Assembly (NCBI RefSeq): GCF_009663465.1
Contig: NZ_QXHU01000006.1
Coordinates: 12,839 to 76,838 of the forward strand
DNA from: Riemerella anatipestifer
Lineage (GTDB): Bacteria > Bacteroidota > Bacteroidia > Flavobacteriales > Weeksellaceae
Reading direction: 5' to 3'
Length of the DNA: 64,000 bases
Shown here: piece by piece, positions 36,664 through 43,919 of the stretch
Layout of the letters: the number at the start of each line of letters is the position of its first letter
Position numbering within the stretch: the stretch's first letter is position 1
The notes under the pieces: generated by a model
Database searches by the model: none
The model's input: only the letters and a program-made list of their open reading frames with translations
Told to the model about the DNA's origin: nothing
Program-made: the position numbers and the translations under genes

Positions 36664-37673
36664 ACGAGATTAAGTTTTCTAGGTTCATAATGTTTTACCA
36701 ATTCGGCAATGGCACGGATATGCTCTGGCGTTGTACCACAACAGCCCCCAATGATATTGGCTAACCGTTTATCTAAATACTCTTTAACTTGCTCTGCCGT
36801 TTGTTCTGCCGTTTCATCGTACGCTCCAAAAGCATTGGGCAACCCCGCGTTAGGATATACCGAAATGTAAAAGTTGGAATGTTCTGACAAAGCCTGTAAA
36901 TAAGGCGTAAGCTGCTTAGCTCCCAAAGCACAATTAAGCCCCACACTCAGCAAGTCTAAATGAGAAACCGAAATGAGAAAAGCCTCCGCTGTTTGTCCGC
37001 TAAGGGTTCTCCCAGACGCATCGGTAATTGTACCTGAGACCATAATAGGGATTTTGGTATTCCTCTCCTCTGCCAACTCATCAATGGCAAACAAAGCGGC
37101 TTTGGCGTTAAGCGTATCAAAGATAGTTTCAACGAGTAAAATATCAGCTCCACCTTCTAGCAATGCTTTTGCCTGTTGCTTATAGGCTTTTCTTAAATCT
37201 TCAAAGGTAATTGCCCTATACCCAGGGTCATTAACATCTGGAGACAATGATGCCGTTCTGTTAGTAGGTCCCATTGCTCCTGCCACAAAACGAGGTTTAT
37301 CAGGATTGTTTTCGGTGTAAACTTCACAAAGTTTTTTAGCAATTCTAGCTGATTCATAGTTGAGTTCTTCCACCAAAGACTCCATTGCGTAGTCTGCCAT
37401 TGCAATGGTGGTACTAGAAAAGGTGTTGGTTTCTATAATGTCTGCCCCTGCGTCCAAATACAGGCGGTGTATCTCTTCTATGGCTTGTGGCTGTGTGAGG
37501 GATAGCAAGTCGTTATTCCCTTTAACAGGGTGCTCCCAATCTTTAAAGCGTTCGCCACGATAATCTTCTTCGGTAAAATTATACTGCTGTATCATAGTGC
37601 CCATAGCACCGTCCAAAATAAGTATCCTCTTTTGGAGCAAGGCATCGAGCTGATTAAATATGTTAGTTTCCAT
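36660..37673 (-). CDS. metH: Homocysteine S-methyltransferase (MetH N-terminal part)
   Basis: A 337-residue homocysteine-binding barrel equivalent to MetH domain 1. The zinc-binding Cys are in [12 protein letters not shown] near residue 240 and the pair in [13 protein letters not shown] near 312. The start [15 protein letters not shown] is typical. Coupled by a four-base overlap to the larger part. Such a split MetH is common in Flavobacteriia. It is the first gene after the SAM riboswitch. Confidence 0.94.
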   Translation of the reverse strand: METNIFNQLDALLQKRILILDGAMGTMIQQYNFTEEDYRGERFKDWEHPVKGNNDLLSLTQPQAIEEIHRLYLDAGADIIETNTFSSTTIAMADYAMESLVEELNYESARIAKKLCEVYTENNPDKPRFVAGAMGPTNRTASLSPDVNDPGYRAITFEDLRKAYKQQAKALLEGGADILLVETIFDTLNAKAALFAIDELAEERNTKIPIMVSGTITDASGRTLSGQTAEAFLISVSHLDLLSVGLNCALGAKQLTPYLQALSEHSNFYISVYPNAGLPNAFGAYDETAEQTAEQVKEYLDKRLANIIGGCCGTTPEHIRAIAELVKHYEPRKLNLV

Positions 37674-37742
37674 TTCAATAAAGTTTAAAAAATCATTGAA
37701 ATGTTAAAAAGAAAGCTCAAAAAGATAAAGTAGAAATCTTTT

Positions 37743-37842
37743 AGTTATCTATCCCAAAATAGGTAGAATGTAGCACCTTCTTTCTTGATGAAAGGGTTGC
37801 TAAGGCTTCATAGGGTCTAGTCCCTCCGCCTTTCTTGATAAC
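37743..37842 (-). promoter_or_regulatory. SAM-I (S-box) riboswitch controlling metH-metF
   Basis: Read on the minus strand from 37842: GTTATCAAGAAAGGCGGAGG, then GACTAGACCCTATGAAGCC, TTAGCAACC, a variable P3/P4 arm, AAGGTGCTACATTCTACC, and closing GATAACT that pairs with the first GTTATC. These are the conserved core elements of the S-box aptamer. It lies 70 bases upstream of the MetH N-terminal gene. SAM binding is expected to shut down methionine synthesis, here probably through translation initiation or a non-canonical terminator, because no classic terminator with a T run is obvious between aptamer and gene. Confidence 0.93.
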
Positions 37843-37874
37843 ATTTCCGATGATGTTAAGGTACAAATACAGCA

Positions 37875-37906
37875 CAAATATAGACCTTAGGTTTTGAATA
37901 TCCAAA
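37875..37906 (-). promoter_or_regulatory. Promoter of the SAM-riboswitch transcript
   Basis: On the minus strand TTTTG at about 37906..37902 and TATATTTG at 37882..37875 are separated by about 20 bases, the Bacteroidota pattern. The start would fall about 25 bases upstream of the aptamer. Confidence 0.6.
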
Positions 37907-37965
37907 AGAAACAAAACTTTTTTTGACACAAGTGCAACTTTGGCCTAATAATCCTGCCCTAAAAT

Positions 37966-38004
37966 AAAAAAGCCAAAGTAAAAGGCTTTACTTTGGCTTT
38001 TTTG
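37966..38004. terminator. Bidirectional terminator after proline dehydrogenase
   Basis: AAAAAGCCAAAGTAAA pairs with TTTACTTTGGCTTTTT around a short loop, flanked by A and T runs. It ends the minus-strand proline dehydrogenase transcript. Confidence 0.85.
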
Positions 38005-38021
38005 TATATCTTAGATAGATT

Positions 38022-39194
38022 TTATCTTTCTGTTTTTCTTCTTTTAAGTTCTCTTTCTATTAGAGATAGCTCTCTACCTGTTTGCCCCGCCACAGAAGTA
38101 TTCTCTTGGGCTCTTCTTGTAAGGTATGGCACTACATCTTTCACTGGACCATAAGGCAGATATTTACACGCATTGTATTTTTTGTTTCCTAGGTAGTAAG
38201 TGATGTTATCACTCATTCCATAAAGTTGTCCAAAATGGATTTGTTGGAAATCATTCGGCAGACCTTTTTCTTTCATTCTATCCATCACCAGCTCCGTAGA
38301 TTTCTCATTATGAGTCCCAAAGAACGCCGAAACCTTATCTAAATTAGCCATTACAAAATCTATCCCTGCATTATAATTGTCATCAGATGCCTGTTTTGTT
38401 GGCTGGATAGGTGATGGATAGCCCATTTTTTCTGCTCTTTCTCTTTCTTTCTCCATATAAGCCCCTCTCACAAACTTATAACCTAAGTAGTAACCTTTAG
38501 ATTTGGCTCTTTCTAAGTCTTCGGCTAGGTACTCCAATCTTCCTGTTCTATACATCTGAATGGTATTCCATACGATGGCTCTCTCCTTATTATAACGAGA
38601 TTTCATTTCGTTTACCAAATCATCTACGGCTGTTTGTATCCAAGACTCTTCGGCATCTACCATTACTATCACACCTTTGTCGTATGCTAACTGACAAACT
38701 TCTTCGTAGCGTTTCACTACCCTGCTCCACTCTTCTTTTTCTGAACTTGTTAGCTCTTTTTTCGCCTGAACTTCTGCATATAGATCTAACCTCCCAAATC
38801 CTGTTGGTTTAAAAACTACAAAAGGAATGGCTGGATTACCCGCAGCGTATAGAATATTTTGTTTTATTTCTTCACAAGTATGGTCAAAGACTTGTTCTTC
38901 TTCTTTACCTTCTATGGCATAATCAAAGATGCTGCCTATATGACGCTGATACATCTCATTAACCACCTTCTGACTTTGCTCTCTAGTAACGCCACCACAA
39001 AACTGCTGGAATAGTGTTTTTTCAACAATCCCCTCCACAAAAGGGAAATTATTTTTAATACTAAAGTTAAGAAGGTTTATCCCCATATTAGTCAATTGTG
39101 GAAACTTAATCATAGTAAACATCCACTTTGCTTTCTCTAGCTGTTCTGTTGTTTTATCTGCAAAAGCGACTTTGGTATCGTTAAAAAGACTCAT
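38022..39194 (-). CDS. Proline dehydrogenase
   Basis: A 390-residue FAD barrel enzyme that oxidises proline to pyrroline-5-carboxylate. Motifs: GVIVMVDAEESWIQTAVDD near residue 190, YYLGYKFVRGAYMEKERERA near 243, FFGTHNEKSTELVM near 293, and FGQLYGMSDNITYYLG near 325, with the C-terminal YLTRRAQENTSVAGQTGRE characteristic of PRODH. It is the monofunctional form, not the large PutA. Confidence 0.92.
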   Translation of the reverse strand: MSLFNDTKVAFADKTTEQLEKAKWMFTMIKFPQLTNMGINLLNFSIKNNFPFVEGIVEKTLFQQFCGGVTREQSQKVVNEMYQRHIGSIFDYAIEGKEEEQVFDHTCEEIKQNILYAAGNPAIPFVVFKPTGFGRLDLYAEVQAKKELTSSEKEEWSRVVKRYEEVCQLAYDKGVIVMVDAEESWIQTAVDDLVNEMKSRYNKERAIVWNTIQMYRTGRLEYLAEDLERAKSKGYYLGYKFVRGAYMEKERERAEKMGYPSPIQPTKQASDDNYNAGIDFVMANLDKVSAFFGTHNEKSTELVMDRMKEKGLPNDFQQIHFGQLYGMSDNITYYLGNKKYNACKYLPYGPVKDVVPYLTRRAQENTSVAGQTGRELSLIERELKRRKTER

Positions 39195-39414
39195 TATTAG
39201 TTGTTTTTTTATATGACGGCAAATTTATCTAATTTATCTGATTTAAAACTAATTTCTTTATTAAAATTTAGTTCCTTTTCAAATAATCGTTGATAATAGC
39301 AAATGCTCCAAATAAACCAATGGAGTTTTAATTTATTTTTATAATTTAGCCGTAATGAAAATGACTTTGCTACGATTATGAGATATTATTAGCTATAATA
39401 AAAAACTCAATTAT

Positions 39415-39627
39415 ATGGGCATTTTAATTCCTTCTTTAATACTTATATTATTTTTGATTTTTTTGGTGCTGAGAAGTTCAAGATTAACAAAAACAGAAAA
39501 ATTATCAATTATAATCTTTATTATCTTATTTTTTCTAATCGGTATTACATACATTTTTATAACAGGTTGGGAGCGTGGCAGAGATCCACAAATACCAGAA
39601 TATGAAAAAATAGAACAAGACGAATGA
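39415..39627 (+). CDS. Small membrane protein of unknown function
   Basis: A 70-residue protein with two hydrophobic helices (residues 4-20 and 29-51) and an acidic tail (IPEYEKIEQDE). No family recognised. It is the first gene at the left edge of the accessory island, on the plus strand, opposite to the minus-strand cassette genes. Confidence 0.5.
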   Translation: MGILIPSLILILFLIFLVLRSSRLTKTEKLSIIIFIILFFLIGITYIFITGWERGRDPQIPEYEKIEQDE

Positions 39628-39802
39628 CAAAAACCGCTTACTTAGTAGTATCAAAAGATATTTGTTAAGGCTAAACTAATTTTAAGGTTCAATCCCATTT
39701 CCACTTTTCAAAAAACTACCAGTGTATTAAATGCAAGTCAATTCCCGTTTTATTTTATCATTTCATTAAAATCTAATTCTCTCTTTTTTTATTATTTGGG
39801 GA

Positions 39803-40225
39803 ATGGAAATTCTTGATTTTTATATCCGTATCTATAGCTTAACTACCGTACATGTTCGGATTGTACCGTTTCTCTGTTCGGTTTTACTGTTAGTTGTGCA
39901 TAAATTATTCTTTAATGATATCCCAATAATATCAATTATTATTGTGGTGTTAGGCTTATCAGCTTTTAATATAATTGACTCATTTAGCCTTCATTGTGAT
40001 AAAAATATTCAACCAAGCTCCATATTTAGAGCTATTAACTTTCTAACCAGTATCTTTCTATTGTTTACACCTTTACTTCGTATTGGGGGAAATTTGATAG
40101 GAAACAACTTCAACCCGCTTTCGGCAATACCTTGTTACCTGCTGGTATTTTGTTTTTTTCTTTTTACCTTCCATTTTTTGATTTTCTGTCATAACTCGTC
40201 AGCCAATCTGTATATTTTTCTTTAA
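39803..40225 (+). pseudogene. Possible truncated membrane-protein gene running into an island repeat
   Basis: The frame encodes about 100 hydrophobic residues in roughly four membrane segments (IVPFLCSVLLLVVHKLFF, IISIIIVVLGLSAFNIIDS, INFLTSIFLLFTPLLRIG). From about residue 100 it reads through the first attC-like repeat (GNNFNPLSAIPCYLLV) and then across the convergent gene at 40164..40634. The last third is therefore not the original protein. I interpret this as a gene cut by the left edge of the array, but a genuine protein ending in the repeat cannot be ruled out. Confidence 0.4.
40101..40144. repeat. attC-like repeat, site 1 (partial, left edge of array)
   Basis: Contains CAACTTCAAC, a short inner pairing CGGCAATACC and the terminal CTTGTTACCTG, the same right end as the other island repeats. 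The left half is missing or diverged. Confidence 0.6.
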
Positions 40226-40634
40226 ATCTTTCTATTCCGTCATTTTTTATCCAACCAAAGTAATATTCTACCCCATTTGGATTGTTTTCACAAAACGCTA
40301 AGAGACAGTTTTGAACTCCAGTCAGAAGTGCGTATGGCATTTTTTTAATTTGGTCAGCTATGATAATTGCTATTTCTCCTTTTGTTAAATTCCGTTTCTG
40401 ACATTCCGATTTCACATTAGTCAGAGTTGAGTTAGTGAAAAAATCAGCAAGAATTGGTAAAGATTTTTCTCCGTAAAAAATTATTTTTTTGGCTTGTTCT
40501 GTTTTTCTAATTTTTTTTGAATCCCCCGTTTTCGCAATTCCGTTCAATAATAAGTCTATTTCGGATTTTGTTTGTGCAAAACCTAAAGTTTGATTTAAAA
40601 CCAAAATTATTAATATTAAACAGATTTTTTTCAT
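40164..40634 (-). CDS. Secreted protein of unknown function
   Basis: A 156-residue protein with a signal peptide ending in LGFAQ (cleavage near residue 21). The mature part is a basic helical domain (SEIDLLLNGIAKTGDSKK, KSLPILADFFTNSTLTNV, LTGVQNCLLAFCENNPNG) with three Cys. No family recognised. It is the last cassette-like unit in the array and lies between sites 1 and 2. Confidence 0.65.
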   Translation of the reverse strand: MKKICLILIILVLNQTLGFAQTKSEIDLLLNGIAKTGDSKKIRKTEQAKKIIFYGEKSLPILADFFTNSTLTNVKSECQKRNLTKGEIAIIIADQIKKMPYALLTGVQNCLLAFCENNPNGVEYYFGWIKNDGIERFKEKYTDWLTSYDRKSKNGR

Positions 40635-40637
40635 ACT

Positions 40638-40876
40638 TGCAGGTAACGGTCCGAGTATTTTCGAAAGAGCGGAACAGAAATGAACCTAAAGTTCAATTCA
40701 GTCCAACCGAAACAGATGCTTTTTGGCTTCGCCGAATCTTCGATTTCAATGAAACTAAACAAAATTGTAGGAATGAAAAGCATTTTCGATGAAAAACTAC
40801 TAAACTTTCTATCATCCCCTGAACTCCGCCTTTTGCAAATCGAAGATTCAGCGAAACTAAATACTATGTTATCTGA
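40638..40876. repeat. attC-like repeat, site 2 (long form, about 240 bases)
   Basis: Begins GCAGGTAACGGTCCGAGTAT and ends AATACTATGTTATCTG: the outer ends are inverted repeats of each other, with TAAC at 40644 and GTTA at 40868. The longest site in the array, with an internal AAAGTTCAATTC / GAACTCCGCC region and further inner pairing. Confidence 0.75.
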
Positions 40877-40883
40877 AGAAATT

Positions 40884-41567
40884 TCAGAGTAATATATTTA
40901 GAGTTGTCTCAATGTCTTTAATATTATACTCGGATATTTCACCACGTACAATCTTTATTATTCCATTCTTATCTAAAATTATATTGGTAGGGTATGCCTC
41001 AATTCCTAGTTCATCTATTTGATTTTTAGAGTTGGGAATATGTTTATAATCGTATTTATATTTCTTTACAAAATCATCAATTGATTTTTGATTTTCAAAA
41101 GTTACACTTATAAAATTTACCCGGTCGCCGAACTTTTCTTTAAGTTTCTGTAAACTTGGGATTTCACTGATACAAGGAGGACATTTAGTAAACCAAAAAT
41201 TTATTAATGTCGGTTTGCCTAATATAATTTTTTCAGAAAGTGCCTTCGAATTTTTATTTTTCAATTTTGCTATTGGAAATTTTCTTCCAATAAACTTCCT
41301 AGTTTCGGCATAAGGATCCTTACCATCTGGTGTTTTACCTATGTTACCAATTTTAACATACTTAACTATTGAATCCTTTTTTGTCTCAGTTTTCAATAAA
41401 ATCTCTTCAATTTCACCCCTTTTTAAATAAACCTCTTTGAGTTTAGAATATTGAGATTTATCGATAGGATTTTTTCCATTTACACGATAGTATTCACTTT
41501 GTGCAAAGGAATGGTTCCATACTAAAACCAATAAACCAAAAAATAGAAATTTCAATTTGTCGTTCAT
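40884..41567 (-). CDS. TlpA-like thioredoxin-fold protein
   Basis: A 227-residue exported protein (signal peptide ending near residue 22, SFAQ). The redox site CPPC lies in WFTKCPPCISEI near residue 128, followed by the cis-Pro motif EAYPTNIILD near 190. This is the AhpC/TSA-type TlpA family that reduces or oxidises envelope disulfides. The first 100 residues lack a recognised domain. Between sites 2 and 3, so a single-gene cassette by layout. Confidence 0.88.
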   Translation of the reverse strand: MNDKLKFLFFGLLVLVWNHSFAQSEYYRVNGKNPIDKSQYSKLKEVYLKRGEIEEILLKTETKKDSIVKYVKIGNIGKTPDGKDPYAETRKFIGRKFPIAKLKNKNSKALSEKIILGKPTLINFWFTKCPPCISEIPSLQKLKEKFGDRVNFISVTFENQKSIDDFVKKYKYDYKHIPNSKNQIDELGIEAYPTNIILDKNGIIKIVRGEISEYNIKDIETTLNILL

Positions 41568-41585
41568 ATTTAAATGTGTTTGGTT

Positions 41586-41610
41586 ATTGCAAATACTATG
41601 TTATCTGCAG
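41586..41610. repeat. attC-like repeat, site 3 (half-site)
   Basis: Only one end is present: ATTGCAAATACTATGTTATC followed by TGCAG, nearly identical to the right end of site 2. It sits between the TlpA start and the GLPGLI stop, a 46-base gap. Confidence 0.55.
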
Positions 41611-41613
41611 GCA

Positions 41614-42444
41614 TTATTCACAATTTTTTAAATCTATGGGGTTTTTAAAGAAATTAATTTTTTCTTTTTCTACTTTATTGAAAGATTCACGAGCTTCCTT
41701 TGTATTCACATCTTTGCCGTTATAAACATAACTGTAAGTCGCACCTTGTTCATTTAGGTTTGCAAAAATATTCGAAGGGTCTTTCTGAAATTTCTCCCAA
41801 AAAGACTCCCATTGCTTTGGAGTTAGTTTTACAATGGCTGATTCTCTGTTGCGTTTTGATATGTCACTTTTTTCCCGTGTCAATGCCTTAGCTTCAAAAA
41901 TAAAGTTTTCTTCAGAATCGCTTATTCTTAAAATTAATCCAGGAAGTCCATAAAATTTATATGGACCGTCATTAATTGGAATTTCGTCAGTAAACCAAGC
42001 TATCCATTTCCTTCCACCAAAATTTGTTTCTGCACTACGGGAGTTGTAGCCAAAAACCTCTCTTTTGTCCTTTAAAATTTTCCATTCAGGTTTACAGGTG
42101 TATTTAGTGATATAAGTTTTATCAAAAATATCCTGCTCTACCAATATGTTTCCACTCTGTAAATCCTTTTCTATCAACTGTTGGAATTTCCATTCATGTC
42201 TTGGGCTTGGGACACTTCTAATATCCTTGTTTCTTAAATCCGTTTTTAAGGAGTCATATTTAAATTTATACAGAGCCTCAAACTGGGAAAGTTTTGAATT
42301 TGTAGTTAAAGCCATTAATTCTAAATTGTAATTGCTGTCTGATTTATCCGATTTCCACTTAAACTCATAAATTATTTTATAGTCCTGTGAAAAATATAAA
42401 TCACATAAAATCAAAGAGAAAATTATCAAAAATATTCTTTTCAT
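41614..42444 (-). CDS. GLPGLI family protein
   Basis: A 276-residue exported protein named for its motif: here YGLPGLILRISDSEENF near residue 178. Signal peptide MKRIFLIIFSLILCDLYFSQ. The family is restricted to Bacteroidota, its function unknown, and members are often secreted and near TonB-type systems. The open frame extends 24 codons further upstream, but that part lies in the attC-like repeat, so MKRIF is the start. Confidence 0.85.
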   Translation of the reverse strand: MKRIFLIIFSLILCDLYFSQDYKIIYEFKWKSDKSDSNYNLELMALTTNSKLSQFEALYKFKYDSLKTDLRNKDIRSVPSPRHEWKFQQLIEKDLQSGNILVEQDIFDKTYITKYTCKPEWKILKDKREVFGYNSRSAETNFGGRKWIAWFTDEIPINDGPYKFYGLPGLILRISDSEENFIFEAKALTREKSDISKRNRESAIVKLTPKQWESFWEKFQKDPSNIFANLNEQGATYSYVYNGKDVNTKEARESFNKVEKEKINFFKNPIDLKNCE

Positions 42445-42468
42445 AATTTTTTGCATTTTTTGAATGGT

Positions 42469-42600
42469 TGCAGATAATGGTAGGGGTATTCGGGGCTCCC
42501 CAGCACACAACTTCAACTAAAATACCATACCTCAAAAGTAAACAAAATTTTCTAAAAAAGCAATTAACCCCCGCTTGCGGCAATACCTTGTTGGCTGTAG
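42469..42600. repeat. attC-like repeat, site 4
   Basis: Ends GCAGATAATGG and CCTTGTTGGCTG; core AACTTCAACTAAAATACCAT followed by ACCTCAAAAGTAA, shared with sites 5, 7 and 8. Inner pairs CGGGGCTCCCC and CCGCTTGCGG give extra hairpins. Confidence 0.8.
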
Positions 42601-43161
42601 TTATTTTATTGAGTCATTTTTCAATTTACTATGTTCAATGTTTATTATATTTTTGCTACTATTCTTAAATTTAAGTACATAGTGAGCATAAGACTTTTCA
42701 GAATAGTCTGTTACTAAATTGTCATTTTTAAGTTTTCCAATTCTAAATTTTGAGTTATGATACATATTGAAAATTATCAATGGGATAACATAAGTCTTTT
42801 GACTTTGTTCAAAATATCCATTTTTTAATTTTCCTTTAAGAATATACGTCTTCAGGACTTGATTTTCAACATAGATTGTTATTTCAATTTGTTTTTCTGT
42901 TAATGACTTTAATTTAATAAAGTATGGCTTTTTTTGTTCGTAAATCAATTTATAAACAGATTCATATTCTTTATTATTGTAATTTTTACCCCAGAAGTAA
43001 CCCATTGGTAATACTTTAACTTCTGTATTATTTAAATAAATACCATCAATCAATTTAATATTTTCTTTTGTTAAGAATATTCTCTCTTTATTTTCATTAA
43101 CTGATTTAAAAGATGAACAAGAGAAATTAATCACACAAAGAAATATTAATATCAGCCTCAT
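42601..43161 (-). CDS. Lipoprotein of unknown function
   Basis: A 186-residue protein with a lipobox-like signal (LCVINFSCSSFK, lipid Cys near residue 15). The mature part is basic and beta-rich, without a recognised domain. Its stop codon abuts the end of site 4. It is bounded by sites 4 and 5. Confidence 0.65.
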   Translation of the reverse strand: MRLILIFLCVINFSCSSFKSVNENKERIFLTKENIKLIDGIYLNNTEVKVLPMGYFWGKNYNNKEYESVYKLIYEQKKPYFIKLKSLTEKQIEITIYVENQVLKTYILKGKLKNGYFEQSQKTYVIPLIIFNMYHNSKFRIGKLKNDNLVTDYSEKSYAHYVLKFKNSSKNIINIEHSKLKNDSIK

Positions 43162-43214
43162 TATAGTTTTTTTGATTTTGATTAGATGTCTTTTTAGTTT
43201 CAGTTTCTATAATT

Positions 43215-43336
43215 ACAGATAACGGTCCGAAATTGCCGAAGGTTGGGCTTTTTAGCACCCAACTTCAACTGAAATACCATACCTCAAAGGTAACCAAATT
43301 TTTCTAAAATGCAAATGGCAATACCTTGTTATGCTC
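43215..43336. repeat. attC-like repeat, site 5
   Basis: Best-formed copy: ends ACAGATAACGGTCCGAAATT and GGCAATACCTTGTTATGC are imperfect inverted repeats (TAAC...GTTA and ATTGCC...GGCAAT). Core AACTTCAACTGAAATACCAT as in site 4. Confidence 0.85.
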
Positions 43337-43366
43337 TTGTTTATTTTCTGTATAAAAAATCATCTT

Positions 43367-43777
43367 TTAATATTTTCTCGTATATGTATGAAATTGTCCA
43401 AGCCTAAATATTACTTTAATATATTTATTCCCTTTGACTTCTTTTATCTTTCCCGTATTACCATTAATCCATATCCCCGAAAGATTGTAGTTTCCTGACT
43501 TGAAATTATGAGGTTCATAATATGTTCTAAAAATATAATTCTCATCATATATTATATCTAAACTATAATATCCATTCTCGGTTTTTATATTGTTTTTATT
43601 AATATAATCTCTACAAATATTAGATGCCTCCTCTAATGAAAATCTTAATCTTTTCTCTTTTTCTTTAAACTCAGGTGTCATATAAATATATATTTCAGGT
43701 GTCTTACACGAAGAAAAAATATTTCCAAATAATATAATAATTAACCCAAACTTTATGGCAACCTTATTCATTTTCAT
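43367..43777 (-). CDS. Lipoprotein of unknown function
   Basis: A 136-residue protein with signal and lipobox (LFGNIFSSCKTPE, Cys near residue 24). The mature region is Tyr/Asn-rich (YYSLDIIYDENYIFRTYYE, SGIWINGNTGKIKEVKG), with a short beta-hairpin motif like NTF2- or PepSY-like lipoproteins, not recognised further. Between sites 5 and 6. Confidence 0.6.
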   Translation of the reverse strand: MKMNKVAIKFGLIIILFGNIFSSCKTPEIYIYMTPEFKEKEKRLRFSLEEASNICRDYINKNNIKTENGYYSLDIIYDENYIFRTYYEPHNFKSGNYNLSGIWINGNTGKIKEVKGNKYIKVIFRLGQFHTYTRKY

Positions 43778-43837
43778 TCTTATAGTTTGTTTCCCAGATT
43801 TTATTGATTTTGCAATAACTTATTTTTATCTAATGGA

Positions 43838-43919
43838 GCATAATGTCGGCTCGGCGGTTTTGCGAAGTTCGCGAAGCGACGAGCACATCAGGCGGTGTAT
43901 AGGTGATGTTGGGCATTGG
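43838..43919. repeat. attC-like repeat, site 6 (different subfamily)
   Basis: Starts GCATAATGTCGGCTCGGCGG and ends GGTGATGTTGGGCATTGG. The ends are inverted relatives (GCATAATGTC and GATGTTGGGC). The centre has the palindrome TTCGCGAA. GC content is well above neighbours. Confidence 0.6.

Noticed and set aside
37741-37929. Open frame of 62 residues over the metH leader
   Set aside because: It is the shadow of the SAM riboswitch, whose conserved structure explains the sequence.
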